Notes: generated by a model not told the origin, from the sequence alone. A stretch of 64,000 bases of DNA from Cydia pomonella (GCF_033807575.1 NC_084716.1:186001-250000), one strand, 5' to 3'; counted from the stretch's first letter, positions 34,401-44,081 are shown. Made by a program: numbers and translations.

Positions 34401-34634
34401 TTCCAGTTCGAAGATTTTTATTTTTAAGTTTGTCAAACCTTTTGTCTTATTAACACCACTAATTGTAATTAAATTTGCTTCGTTCAAACTGTTTCCTTTT
34501 CCTTTCAGTCTTAAAAGCTTGGAGTTAATAACAGAAACATTTGAACCTGAATCATAAAGGGCCTTCAATTCAAATTTATCATTTACTTTCAGTTTGACAT
34601 ATATTAATGGTGTTATTATTCGTTTTTTTGGTGC
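31461..34634 (-). CDS. CsRn1-like Pol polyprotein
   Basis: Protease (ALYDSGSNVSVI), RT (RLCIDFRDLNKI, LPFGLKTSPAIFQR, NYIDDILIFS near 33520), RNase H (NIYTDASLEGIGAIL) and integrase with zinc site (HEQFCHIG...CATCEIC) and acidic residues in MSIDTIGGF, ILTDQYPG and NGLNERLNQT, then a C-terminal domain (FNVGDLVYVENGNKLNRRKL). It lies in the -1 frame relative to Gag and overlaps it. A canonical slippery heptamer AAAAAAC sits at 34628-34622 on -, one sense codon before the Gag stop. No internal stop; looks functional. Confidence 0.92.
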   Translation of the reverse strand, partial: APKKRIITPLIYVKLKVNDKFELKALYDSGSNVSVINSKLLRLKGKGNSLNEANLITISGVNKTKGLTNLKIKIFELEKNVDIDILDDEKFKDDFLIGLDLIKLFRLRQDENLEISQKEEGSNNEDPINDKKVDIFNDLVLKKLSTRGETEYKINFNEHVKEDDFEMNIDHLNGEEKVKINTLIDKYKSVFAKHKFDIGTVNEYEARIDLLVDKYCSKRPYRCTEEDKKEIEQQIAKLLDNKLIEESYSPFAAPVTLAFKKEDNRKSRLCIDFRDLNKILVPQAQPFPLIDDLMIKTRNCSYFSTLDINSAFWSIPLRIEDRKKTGFVTQEGHFQWTVLPFGLKTSPAIFQRILSNVLRKHKLTAFAVNYIDDILIFSRTFTEHIDHLTQLLEAIKTEGFRLKFTKCIFASNSVKYLGHIIQNNSIQPVKDNLISIKNFPVPKTQKNIRQFLGKINFYHEYIPRSAMILDPLHNLLRKNQKFVWSEECQKAFETIKNLLCSQPVLEIFDQDLPINIYTDASLEGIGAILKQMQPNGKEKPVAYFSKKLNVAQKKKKAIYLECLAIKEAVRYWQYWLIGKSFTVFSDHKPLENMNLKSRTDEELGDLTYYLSQYDFQIKYAPGKTNLEADCLSRNPVLECDENKDEQLKVVNLIKLEDILKDQSQNKYIQNKKENLIKKHNVYLRKMKTKEKILLSERFSRTLLKNIHEQFCHIGVGQMLKTISPLYSAKNLTTNIKNVCATCEICIKNKSRGRDKFGLMSHLGPATKPFEIMSIDTIGGFGGSRSTKKYLHLLVDHFTRYAYILTSKTQSADDFIKLLKNVTETNNIGMILTDQYPGINSKEFKIFLQNKGINIVFTAVNTAFSNGLNERLNQTLVNKIRCRINERGEKRAWATIAQECLKKYNETKHSVTGFSPSYLMNGTDDRILPKELKQELQSDWNIDKEIALENTLKSHNYNKKIFDKNRRYHKFNVGDLVYVENGNKLNRRKLDELKIGPYKITEKISDSIYRIDVGHKKAESNLFHITKLIPVPIIDEEGEETEESSRSCENFIGKIFYP

Positions 34635-35746
34635 GTTTCATTTAATTCAGCTTCAATAACTGAGTTGTTGACATGTCTCACAACATTCCTTACATTCTTA
34701 TCTTCGTCTTTTGTTCTAAACCAGCATAAGTTTTCTGGGTGGTAACGGGGTCCTTTATTTAATTTTTCGCAGATTTTACATGCGTTTAAATCTTCATTTT
34801 TATTGCTAGTTTTGGAGCTTCCCACTCTTCTCTTAAACACGTAACTTTTTCTATTTACCATGTGTTCCAGCTTGCTGACCTCATTAAATAAATCAACAGT
34901 ATCATTTAATATTTCCCTGTCAATCTTGTTTATTATGTATTCCGGCAAACCAGATGCAATTAAATCCACCAATGTGCCGGCATCAATCGATCTTCTCATA
35001 TCCAATAATAATTTCTCTTTTTTAATAGCGTAGTCCAGCAATGAACCGTCTTTATATTTAAAAAACATTGCATTCGTAACTGGGTTCCATCCTTTATTTG
35101 CAAAAGAGTCACAGAATTTCTTTTTCCATTTGGACCAATCCGCGTCCATTGTTAATTTTATGATCATTGAACTAAACCAATCTGCACAACTCTTATCCAT
35201 GAATAGCCTCAATATTTCAACCTTCTTCTCGTCTGCAATTTGAAAACGCTCACATTCTCTTTCGAAAATGTCTATCCACTGAACAGCGTTTGAATTCTTG
35301 GTTGAAAATTTCTCAATAACAAACTTCTCCGCAATATTTTTCAAACTCTGTTGTCGGTTTTCTTGTGTATTCTCTATTAATTTTTCCAATAATTTACCTA
35401 AGGCATCCGTATCTTTTTGAGGTTCGGTGGAGGGTTGTTTTTCATTTAATTCTTCTAGGTATTGATCTCCGAATTGTATGTTACCATCCTCGTCTATATA
35501 ATTTTTCTTAAGTTCTTCGGTCATTGTTATCCAGACTCTTCTTATCTGATATCTCTTAGTTAAACTGTTTTTTACTTTACTATAAGCAGCTGTTTTCAGT
35601 ATTTCTTTATGATAACCGACTGATTGTAGCTCTTCCGGAATAGCATAGATTTTATTATCACTCGTAGTTATAGAAGTAACACAGTAAATATTTGTCTTTC
35701 CATCACTTCCCGGCAATATCGTAAATTCGAAGCGAAGTTTCTCCAT
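34616..35746 (-). CDS. CsRn1-like Gag, 376 aa
   Basis: The first ATG (35746) gives MEKLRFEFTILPGSDGKT, only about 32 nt from the 5' LTR. A capsid-like region follows and, near the C-terminus, a single cysteine/histidine motif (CKICEKLNKGPRYHPENLCW) of the unusual CHCC type known in the CsRn1 clade instead of a standard zinc knuckle. Ends at TAA after the AAAAAAC slip site. Confidence 0.88.
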   Translation of the reverse strand: MEKLRFEFTILPGSDGKTNIYCVTSITTSDNKIYAIPEELQSVGYHKEILKTAAYSKVKNSLTKRYQIRRVWITMTEELKKNYIDEDGNIQFGDQYLEELNEKQPSTEPQKDTDALGKLLEKLIENTQENRQQSLKNIAEKFVIEKFSTKNSNAVQWIDIFERECERFQIADEKKVEILRLFMDKSCADWFSSMIIKLTMDADWSKWKKKFCDSFANKGWNPVTNAMFFKYKDGSLLDYAIKKEKLLLDMRRSIDAGTLVDLIASGLPEYIINKIDREILNDTVDLFNEVSKLEHMVNRKSYVFKRRVGSSKTSNKNEDLNACKICEKLNKGPRYHPENLCWFRTKDEDKNVRNVVRHVNNSVIEAELNETHQKNE

Positions 35747-35778
35747 TTCCGATCGACTTAATAACAATAATGTCGTTT

Positions 35779-36134
35779 TATAAGATATTTCTTTACCACT
35801 AATAAGATAGACAAATAAAAATAATGCGTTGCTTTATCTGAAACGAAAATATTTTATTTAATCTGTGTTTCTACCATTGAAACCATTTGTAAGAAAATAA
35901 CTAAAGGAAACCTACATACCTGAAACGAAAATAAACGACATTAAATGTCTATTCGTCTATCAGCATGTAACTTAATCACTGATATTACTATTTGATAATT
36001 ATTTTAAATAAACGTTTTCTTTCGTACATTTCACATTTTTTATGACATATGTGACATTATCGACAGCCACGCATCCATAGAGTAGGCGGCGGTCAAATAG
36101 GAAAAATAATAAAGTATAATTAATACTTTTTACA
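35779..36134 (-). repeat. CsRn1-like 5' LTR
   Basis: 356 bp. Contains AATAAA on - (35858-35853) and the 11-nt stretch 35933-35943 complementary to the sequence just inside the element. Outer edge at TATG (36135-36138). Confidence 0.85.
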
Positions 36135-36138
36135 TATG

Positions 36139-36471
36139 TATATATATAATTTAATGTATATATTTATTTACGTCGTCCACAACATGTCGCATACTGTGCT
36201 GTGCCGCACACGCAACTGGCTCCACATAAAACCACCGCCGTAGTCCACGCTAGTCGTGCCAGCTGCATTGCTGAGTGGAGACCATTTCGGCTTCACATCT
36301 TTGTTTCTACTGTTTTGTTTATCTTTGCCCTGTATATTCCATATGTGTTATTTGATTTGATGTGTTGTCTGAATAAATTATTTCTATTCTATTCTTATCA
36401 AGTAGATGCTTTCCCCTTTTCCCTCATTTGTTTGTTATCAGAATCATTATTAATATTATATATAAACTTAC
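36139..36471 (+). other. Intron DNA with a possible LINE 3' UTR
   Basis: A stretch ending AATAAATTATTTCTATTC (about 36370-36400) looks like the 3' UTR and tail of a + strand LINE. No coding part recognised. Confidence 0.4.
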
Positions 36472-36578
36472 ATAAACACGAGCGCGGGGTCGGGCGGTTG
36501 CGGCTCGACCAGCGTCACCTTCATCTTGATCGCCATCGTGCTCTCCACCACCAGCGCCGGCGCCCAGCCGCTCGCCCA
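36472..36578 (-). CDS. TMEM131: TMEM131 exon 12
   Basis: Acceptor TTTCTGTAACAG, donor TTTAT|GTAAGT. 107 nt, phase 0 to phase 2. Reads WASGWAPALVVESTMAIKMK then PQPPDPALVF. The split Ile codon AT|A joins exon 13 across the 17-kb intron. Confidence 0.9.
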
Positions 36579-36679
36579 CTGTTACAGAAACAATAATGTT
36601 AGGGCTCCGTGAGTTCAGCTTCTTCTCTCGCTCTCACTGAGCGTAAGCGTGAGCGAGACGGCTGACCGCTGCCGGCAGT

Positions 36680-39340
36680 GTCAACACTGTAGCGTGTGTA
36701 CTCACCGGAGCCGCCTGGCACTCGTCGGCGCCGCGCTCGTGCAGCAGGCGCGCCCGGAGCGCCCCCGGCAGCGCGGACAGCGTGACTACTGACGCACGGG
36801 CCGGGCCGACCACCGTCAACACTGTAGCGTGTGTACTCACCGGAGCCGCCTGGCACTCGTCGGCGCCGCGCTCGTGCAGCAGGCGCGCCCGGAGCGCCCC
36901 CGGCAGCGCGGACAGCGTGACTACTGACGCACGGGCCGGGCCGACCACCGTCAACACTGTAGCGTGTGTACTCACCGGAGCCGCCTGGCACTCGTCGGCG
37001 CCGCGCTCGTGCAGCAGGCGCGCCCGGAGCGCCCCCGGCAGCGCGGACAGCGTGACTACTGACGCACGGGCCGGGCCGACCACCGTCAACACTGTAGCGT
37101 GTGTACTCACCGGAGCCGCCTGGCACTCGTCGGCGCCGCGCTCGTGCAGCAGGCGCGCCCGGAGCGCCCCCGGCAGCGCGGACAGCGTGACTACTGACGC
37201 ACGGGCCGGGCCGACCACCGTCAACACTGTAGCGTGTGTACTCACCGGAGCCGCCTGGCACTCGTCGGCGCCGCGCTCGTGCAGCAGGCGCGCCCGGAGC
37301 GCCCCCGGCAGCGCGGACAGCGTGACTACTGACGCACGGGCCGGGCCGACCACCGTCAACACTGTAGCGTGTGTACTCACCGGAGCCGCCTGGCACTCGT
37401 CGGCGCCGCGCTCGTGCAGCAGGCGCGCCCGGAGCGCCCCCGGCAGCGCGGACAGCGTGACTACTGACGCACGGGCCGGGCCGACCACCGTCAACACTGT
37501 AGCGTGTGTACTCACCGGAGCCGCCTGGCACTCGTCGGCGCCGCGCTCGTGCAGCAGGCGCGCCCGGAGCGCCCCCGGCAGCGCGGACAGCGTGACTACT
37601 GACGCACGGGCCGGGCCGACCACCGTCAACACTGTAGCGTGTGTACTCACCGGAGCCGCCTGGCACTCGTCGGCGCCGCGCTCGTGCAGCAGGCGCGCCC
37701 GGAGCGCCCCCGGCAGCGCGGACAGCGTGACTACTGACGCACGGGCCGGGCCGACCACCGTCAACACTGTAGCGTGTGTACTCACCGGAGCCGCCTGGCA
37801 CTCGTCGGCGCCGCGCTCGTGCAGCAGGCGCGCCCGGAGCGCCCCCGGCAGCGCGGACAGCGTGACTACTGACGCACGGGCCGGGCCGACCACCGTCAAC
37901 ACTGTAGCGTGTGTACTCACCGGAGCCGCCTGGCACTCGTCGGCGCCGCGCTCGTGCAGCAGGCGCGCCCGGAGCGCCCCCGGCAGCGCGGACAGCGTGA
38001 CTACTGACGCACGGGCCGGGCCGACCACCGTCAACACTGTAGCGTGTGTACTCACCGGAGCCGCCTGGCACTCGTCGGCGCCGCGCTCGTGCAGCAGGCG
38101 CGCCCGGAGCGCCCCCGGCAGCGCGGACAGCGTGACTACTGACGCACGGGCCGGGCCGACCACCGTCAACACTGTAGCGTGTGTACTCACCGGAGCCGCC
38201 TGGCACTCGTCGGCGCCGCGCTCGTGCAGCAGGCGCGCCCGGAGCGCCCCCGGCAGCGCGGACAGCGTGACTACTGACGCACGGGCCGGGCCGACCACCG
38301 TCAACACTGTAGCGTGTGTACTCACCGGAGCCGCCTGGCACTCGTCGGCGCCGCGCTCGTGCAGCAGGCGCGCCCGGAGCGCCCCCGGCAGCGCGGACAG
38401 CGTGACTACTGACGCACGGGCCGGGCCGACCACCGTCAACACTGTAGCGTGTGTACTCACCGGAGCCGCCTGGCACTCGTCGGCGCCGCGCTCGTGCAGC
38501 AGGCGCGCCCGGAGCGCCCCCGGCAGCGCGGACAGCGTGACTACTGACGCACGGGCCGGGCCGACCACCGTCAACACTGTAGCGTGTGTACTCACCGGAG
38601 CCGCCTGGCACTCGTCGGCGCCGCGCTCGTGCAGCAGGCGCGCCCGGAGCGCCCCCGGCAGCGCGGACAGCGTGACTACTGACGCACGGGCCGGGCCGAC
38701 CACCGTCAACACTGTAGCGTGTGTACTCACCGGAGCCGCCTGGCACTCGTCGGCGCCGCGCTCGTGCAGCAGGCGCGCCCGGAGCGCCCCCGGCAGCGCG
38801 GACAGCGTGACTACTGACGCACGGGCCGGGCCGACCACCGTCAACACTGTAGCGTGTGTACTCACCGGAGCCGCCTGGCACTCGTCGGCGCCGCGCTCGT
38901 GCAGCAGGCGCGCCCGGAGCGCCCCCGGCAGCGCGGACAGCGTGACTACTGACGCACGGGCCGGGCCGACCACCGTCAACACTGTAGCGTGTGTACTCAC
39001 CGGAGCCGCCTGGCACTCGTCGGCGCCGCGCTCGTGCAGCAGGCGCGCCCGGAGCGCCCCCGGCAGCGCGGACAGCGTGACTACTGACGCACGGGCCGGG
39101 CCGACCACCGTCAACACTGTAGCGTGTGTACTCACCGGAGCCGCCTGGCACTCGTCGGCGCCGCGCTCGTGCAGCAGGCGCGCCCGGAGCGCCCCCGGCA
39201 GCGCGGACAGCGTGACTACTGACGCACGGGCCGGGCCGACCACCGTCAACACTGTAGCGTGTGTACTCACCGGAGCCGCCTGGCACTCGTCGCCGCCGCG
39301 CTCGTGCAGCAGGCGCGCCCGGACCGCCCCCGGCAGCGCG
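36680..39340 (-). repeat. Minisatellite B: 20 copies of the exon 11 / 5' splice site junction (135-bp unit)
   Basis: 20 donor copies at exact 135-bp spacing (intron GT ends at 36705 up to 39270). Each unit on - is the exon end (VVTLSALPGALRARLLHERG then DECQAAP), donor CCG|GTGAGT and about 50 nt. That 50 nt itself resembles the exon start (VLTVVGPARA), as if a piece of the exon had been skipped when the unit formed. 135 is 45 codons and no stop occurs, so the array stays open in the exon frame. The 19 extra units look identical to one another and differ slightly from the true exon. Confidence 0.95.
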
Positions 39341-39473
39341 GACAGCGTGACCACGGTCTCGGCGCGGGCGGCGGGCGCCTGCAGCCACACGGCGCCGCGC
39401 ACGGGCCCGGCCCGGGCCGGGGCTACGACGGTGAGCACGGCCGACGCCCAGCCTGAAGCCGGAACACAACCGC
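39271..39473 (-). CDS. TMEM131: TMEM131 exon 11
   Basis: Acceptor TTTCCTTGCAG (edge 39473; a second AG 15 nt on also keeps frame), donor CTCCG|GTGAGT at 39270. 203 nt, phase 1 to phase 0. Reads VPASGWASAVLTVVAPARAG, then ETVVTLSALPGAVRARLLHE. The SGW...AVLTV block matches the lumenal SGYFAVFRV-type strand of relatives, which favours the longer exon. It borders minisatellite B. Confidence 0.88.
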
Positions 39474-39647
39474 CTGCAAGGAAACACTACATTAACGAGC
39501 GTCCATATTTGACAAATGCGACCTGTTCTAGTTCTGACCAACATCGTGAAATGTATACGAAACAAACCGTCGACCCCATGAAGTGTTGAACACACGCAGA
39601 GCGGGGCGCATTGAACAAGAGCGAAGCGAGCACGATCGGATCGCCGG

Positions 39648-42600
39648 TTGTGCCTACCTTCCGCAGTGAGCGCCAGCGTGGCGCCGGGCAGCGCGGCGTG
39701 CGCGGAGGCGCAGAGGGGCGCGGGCGCGGGGTTGTGCCTACCTTCCGCAGTGAGCGCCAGCGTGGCGCCGGGCAGCGCGGCGTGCGCGGAGGCGCAGAGG
39801 GGCGCGGGCGCGGGGTTGTGCCTACCTTCCGCAGTGAGCGCCAGCGTGGCGCCGGGCAGCGCGGCGTGCGCGGAGGCGCAGAGGGGCGCGGGCGCGGGGT
39901 TGTGCCTACCTTCCGCAGTGAGCGCCAGCGTGGCGCCGGGCAGCGCGGCGTGCGCGGAGGCGCAGAGGGGCGCGGGCGCGGGGTTGTGCCTACCTTCCGC
40001 AGTGAGCGCCAGCGTGGCGCCGGGCAGCGCGGCGTGCGCGGAGGCGCAGAGGGGCGCGGGCGCGGGGTTGTGCCTACCTTCCGCAGTGAGCGCCAGCGTG
40101 GCGCCGGGCAGCGCGGCGTGCGCGGAGGCGCAGAGGGGCGCGGGCGCGGGGTTGTGCCTACCTTCCGCAGTGAGCGCCAGCGTGGCGCCGGGCAGCGCGG
40201 CGTGCGCGGAGGCGCAGAGGGGCGCGGGCGCGGGGTTGTGCCTACCTTCCGCAGTGAGCGCCAGCGTGGCGCCGGGCAGCGCGGCGTGCGCGGAGGCGCA
40301 GAGGGGCGCGGGCGCGGGGTTGTGCCTACCTTCCGCAGTGAGCGCCAGCGTGGCGCCGGGCAGCGCGGCGTGCGCGGAGGCGCAGAGGGGCGCGGGCGCG
40401 GGGTTGTGCCTACCTTCCGCAGTGAGCGCCAGCGTGGCGCCGGGCAGCGCGGCGTGCGCGGAGGCGCAGAGGGGCGCGGGCGCGGGGTTGTGCCTACCTT
40501 CCGCAGTGAGCGCCAGCGTGGCGCCGGGCAGCGCGGCGTGCGCGGAGGCGCAGAGGGGCGCGGGCGCGGGGTTGTGCCTACCTTCCGCAGTGAGCGCCAG
40601 CGTGGCGCCGGGCAGCGCGGCGTGCGCGGAGGCGCAGAGGGGCGCGGGCGCGGGGTTGTGCCTACCTTCCGCAGTGAGCGCCAGCGTGGCGCCGGGCAGC
40701 GCGGCGTGCGCGGAGGCGCAGAGGGGCGCGGGCGCGGGGTTGTGCCTACCTTCCGCAGTGAGCGCCAGCGTGGCGCCGGGCAGCGCGGCGTGCGCGGAGG
40801 CGCAGAGGGGCGCGGGCGCGGGGTTGTGCCTACCTTCCGCAGTGAGCGCCAGCGTGGCGCCGGGCAGCGCGGCGTGCGCGGAGGCGCAGAGGGGCGCGGG
40901 CGCGGGGTTGTGCCTACCTTCCGCAGTGAGCGCCAGCGTGGCGCCGGGCAGCGCGGCGTGCGCGGAGGCGCAGAGGGGCGCGGGCGCGGGGTTGTGCCTA
41001 CCTTCCGCAGTGAGCGCCAGCGTGGCGCCGGGCAGCGCGGCGTGCGCGGAGGCGCAGAGGGGCGCGGGCGCGGGGTTGTGCCTACCTTCCGCAGTGAGCG
41101 CCAGCGTGGCGCCGGGCAGCGCGGCGTGCGCGGAGGCGCAGAGGGGCGCGGGCGCGGGGTTGTGCCTACCTTCCGCAGTGAGCGCCAGCGTGGCGCCGGG
41201 CAGCGCGGCGTGCGCGGAGGCGCAGAGGGGCGCGGGCGCGGGGTTGTGCCTACCTTCCGCAGTGAGCGCCAGCGTGGCGCCGGGCAGCGCGGCGTGCGCG
41301 GAGGCGCAGAGGGGCGCGGGCGCGGGGTTGTGCCTACCTTCCGCAGTGAGCGCCAGCGTGGCGCCGGGCAGCGCGGCGTGCGCGGAGGCGCAGAGGGGCG
41401 CGGGCGCGGGGTTGTGCCTACCTTCCGCAGTGAGCGCCAGCGTGGCGCCGGGCAGCGCGGCGTGCGCGGAGGCGCAGAGGGGCGCGGGCGCGGGGTTGTG
41501 CCTACCTTCCGCAGTGAGCGCCAGCGTGGCGCCGGGCAGCGCGGCGTGCGCGGAGGCGCAGAGGGGCGCGGGCGCGGGGTTGTGCCTACCTTCCGCAGTG
41601 AGCGCCAGCGTGGCGCCGGGCAGCGCGGCGTGCGCGGAGGCGCAGAGGGGCGCGGGCGCGGGGTTGTGCCTACCTTCCGCAGTGAGCGCCAGCGTGGCGC
41701 CGGGCAGCGCGGCGTGCGCGGAGGCGCAGAGGGGCGCGGGCGCGGGGTTGTGCCTACCTTCCGCAGTGAGCGCCAGCGTGGCGCCGGGCAGCGCGGCGTG
41801 CGCGGAGGCGCAGAGGGGCGCGGGCGCGGGGTTGTGCCTACCTTCCGCAGTGAGCGCCAGCGTGGCGCCGGGCAGCGCGGCGTGCGCGGAGGCGCAGAGG
41901 GGCGCGGGCGCGGGGTTGTGCCTACCTTCCGCAGTGAGCGCCAGCGTGGCGCCGGGCAGCGCGGCGTGCGCGGAGGCGCAGAGGGGCGCGGGCGCGGGGT
42001 TGTGCCTACCTTCCGCAGTGAGCGCCAGCGTGGCGCCGGGCAGCGCGGCGTGCGCGGAGGCGCAGAGGGCCGCGGGCGCGGGGTTGTGCCTACCTTCCGC
42101 AGTGAGCGCCAGCGTGGCGCCGGGCAGCGCGGCGTGCGCGGAGGCGCAGAGGGGCGCGGGCGCGGGGTTGTGCCTACCTTCCGCAGTGAGCGCCAGCGTG
42201 GCGCCGGGCAGCGCGGCGTGCGCGGAGGCGCAGAGGGGCGCGGGCGCGGGGTTGTGCCTACCTTCCGCAGTGAGCGCCAGCGTGGCGCCGGGCAGCGCGG
42301 CGTGCGCGGAGGCGCAGAGGGGCGCGGGCGCGGGGTTGTGCCTACCTTCCGCAGTGAGCGCCAGCGTGGCGCCGGGCAGCGCGGCGTGCGCGGAGGCGCA
42401 GAGGGGCGCGGGCGCGGGGTTGTGCCTACCTTCCGCAGTGAGCGCCAGCGTGGCGCCGGGCAGCGCGGCGTGCGCGGAGGCGCAGAGGGGCGCGGGCGCG
42501 GGGTTGTGCCTACCTTCCGCAGTGAGCGCCAGCGTGGCGCCGGGCAGCGCGGCGTGCGCGGAGGCGCAGAGGGCCGCGGGCGCGGGGTTGTGCCTACCTT

Positions 42601-43513
42601 CCGCAGTGAGCGCCAGCGTGGCGCCGGGCAGCGCGGCGTGCGCGGAGGCGCAGAGGGCCGCGGGCGCGGGGTTGTGCCTACCTTCCGCAGTGAGCGCCAG
42701 CGTGGCGCCGGGCAGCGCGGCGTGCGCGGAGGCGCAGAGGGCCGCGGGCGCGGGGTTGTGCCTACCTTCCGCAGTGAGCGCCAGCGTGGCGCCGGGCAGC
42801 GCGGCGTGCGCGGAGGCGCAGAGGGGCGCGGGCGCGGGGTTGTGCCTACCTTCCGCAGTGAGCGCCAGCGTGGCGCCGGGCAGCGCGGCGTGCGCGGAGG
42901 CGCAGAGGGCCGCGGGCGCGGGGTTGTGCCTACCTTCCGCAGTGAGCGCCAGCGTGGCGCCGGGCAGCGCGGCGTGCGCGGAGGCGCAGAGGGCCGCGGG
43001 CGCGGGGTTGTGCCTACCTTCCGCAGTGAGCGCCAGCGTGGCGCCGGGCAGCGCGGCGTGCGCGGAGGCGCAGAGGGCCGCGGGCGCGGGGTTGTGCCTA
43101 CCTTCCGCAGTGAGCGCCAGCGTGGCGCCGGGCAGCGCGGCGTGCGCGGAGGCGCAGAGGGCCGCGGGCGCGGGGTTGTGCCTACCTTCCGCAGTGAGCG
43201 CCAGCGTGGCGCCGGGCAGCGCGGCGTGCGCGGAGGCGCAGAGGGCCGCGGGCGCGGGGTTGTGCCTACCTTCCGCAGTGAGCGCCAGCGTGGCGCCGGG
43301 CAGCGCGGCGTGCGCGGAGGCGCAGAGGGCCGCGGGCGCGGGGTTGTGCCTACCTTCCGCAGTGAGCGCCAGCGTGGCGCCGGGCAGCGCGGCGTGCGCG
43401 GAGGCGCAGAGGGCCGCGGGCGCGGGGTTGTGCCTACCTTCCGCAGTGAGCGCCAGCGTGGCGCCGGGCAGCGCGGCGTGCGCGGAGGCGCAGAGGGCCG
43501 CGGGCGCGGGGTT
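39648..43513 (-). repeat. Minisatellite C: 46 copies of the exon 10 / 5' splice site junction (84-bp unit)
   Basis: 46 donor copies at 84-bp spacing (exon-type edges 39658 to 43438). A unit on - is the last 76 nt of exon 10 (NPAPAALCASAHAALPGATL then ALTAEG), donor GAAG|GTAGGC and only a few intron bases. The CACAACCCCGCG border is a microhomology with CGCAACCCCGCG in the exon. 84 is 28 codons without a stop, so the array is open in frame. An Ala/Pro variant (GGCC versus GGGC) is ordered along the array. No acceptor lies inside a unit. Confidence 0.95.
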
Positions 43514-43603
43514 GCGCACGCGCGCCAGCACGCGGCGCGTGGAGGACGTGGCCAGCGCGCCGAGCGGCAGCGTGCGCGCGTCCGCGTGCGGCCACTGCCA
43601 CTC
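43438..43603 (-). CDS. TMEM131: TMEM131 exon 10
   Basis: Acceptor CTACGCTTGCAG, donor GCGGAAG|GTAGGC. 166 nt, phase 0 to phase 1. Reads EWQWPHADARTLPLGALATS, then RRVLARVRNPAPAALCASAH. It corresponds to the IDFGVLSATEASNILFAIIN region of the human protein. Its 3' end seeds minisatellite C. Confidence 0.9.
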
Positions 43604-43671
43604 CTGCAAGCGTAGCGTGGGCCGCTTAGCACGATCTTACTTTATCATAACCTCTCTGTGTCTCTTTCTGT

Positions 43672-43755
43672 TAACCTGTTGCTACCGGTGGGAACCTATA
43701 ACTATTGTACAATTTATAGCTGTTGGTTCTCCGAACAATAAATAAATAAATAATT
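43672..43755 (+). repeat. Short interspersed repeat, uninterrupted copy
   Basis: Same family as the repeat split by the BEL element; shows TGTTAACCTGTTGCTACCGG, then GCTGTTGGTTCTCCGAAC and an (AAAT)n tail. Confidence 0.7.
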
Positions 43756-43943
43756 ACGGAAACTCTAAATACGCAACGCAGTATTATGAGTAAAATATGT
43801 TAATAAATAGTACATTACGATACAAGTGCGAAAAATAGGAAATTCGAAGTGCTAATTTATAATTTATACGCTAAAATATAAGGACATGGACGTGAGAGTC
43901 CAAGACGGCATCGCATAAACTTGCGATATATTTATTTTAGTTA

Positions 43944-44045
43944 TTTATTTATTTTACATGGAGAACCAACAGCTATAACTATGCTAATAACAACATAAAT
44001 AGTGACACAGAGCCAATTATAGGATCTCACATATAGCAACATCTT
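43944..44045 (-). repeat. Short interspersed repeat, inverted copy
   Basis: Reverse-orientation member of the same family (GGAGAACCAACAGCTATAAC on +). It ends close to the donor of TMEM131 exon 9. Confidence 0.65.
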
Positions 44046-44081
44046 AATATTTAACATTAAGTATAACATGTGTATATTTAC

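Larger units (their letters stand above)
31093..36134 (-). mobile_element. Full-length CsRn1-like Ty3/gypsy element
   Basis: LTRs 31093-31451 (359 bp) and 35779-36134 (356 bp) differ by three single-base length changes in short A/T runs. Target duplication TATG at 31089-31092 and 36135-36138. A G-rich polypurine tract (AGGGGGGGAGA on -) abuts the 3' LTR. Gag and Pol are both open. The sequence next to the 5' LTR is not a TGG-type primer site but is complementary to the LTR itself (see findings). CsRn1 membership is inferred from the CHCC-type Gag motif and the Pol type. Confidence 0.88.

Noticed and set aside
36599..43632. Giant open frames of about 930-2300 codons on both strands
   Set aside because: Both repeat units here (84 and 135 bp) are multiples of three, so any frame without a stop in one unit stays open through the array. 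Only the - strand exon pieces have splice signals and homology.
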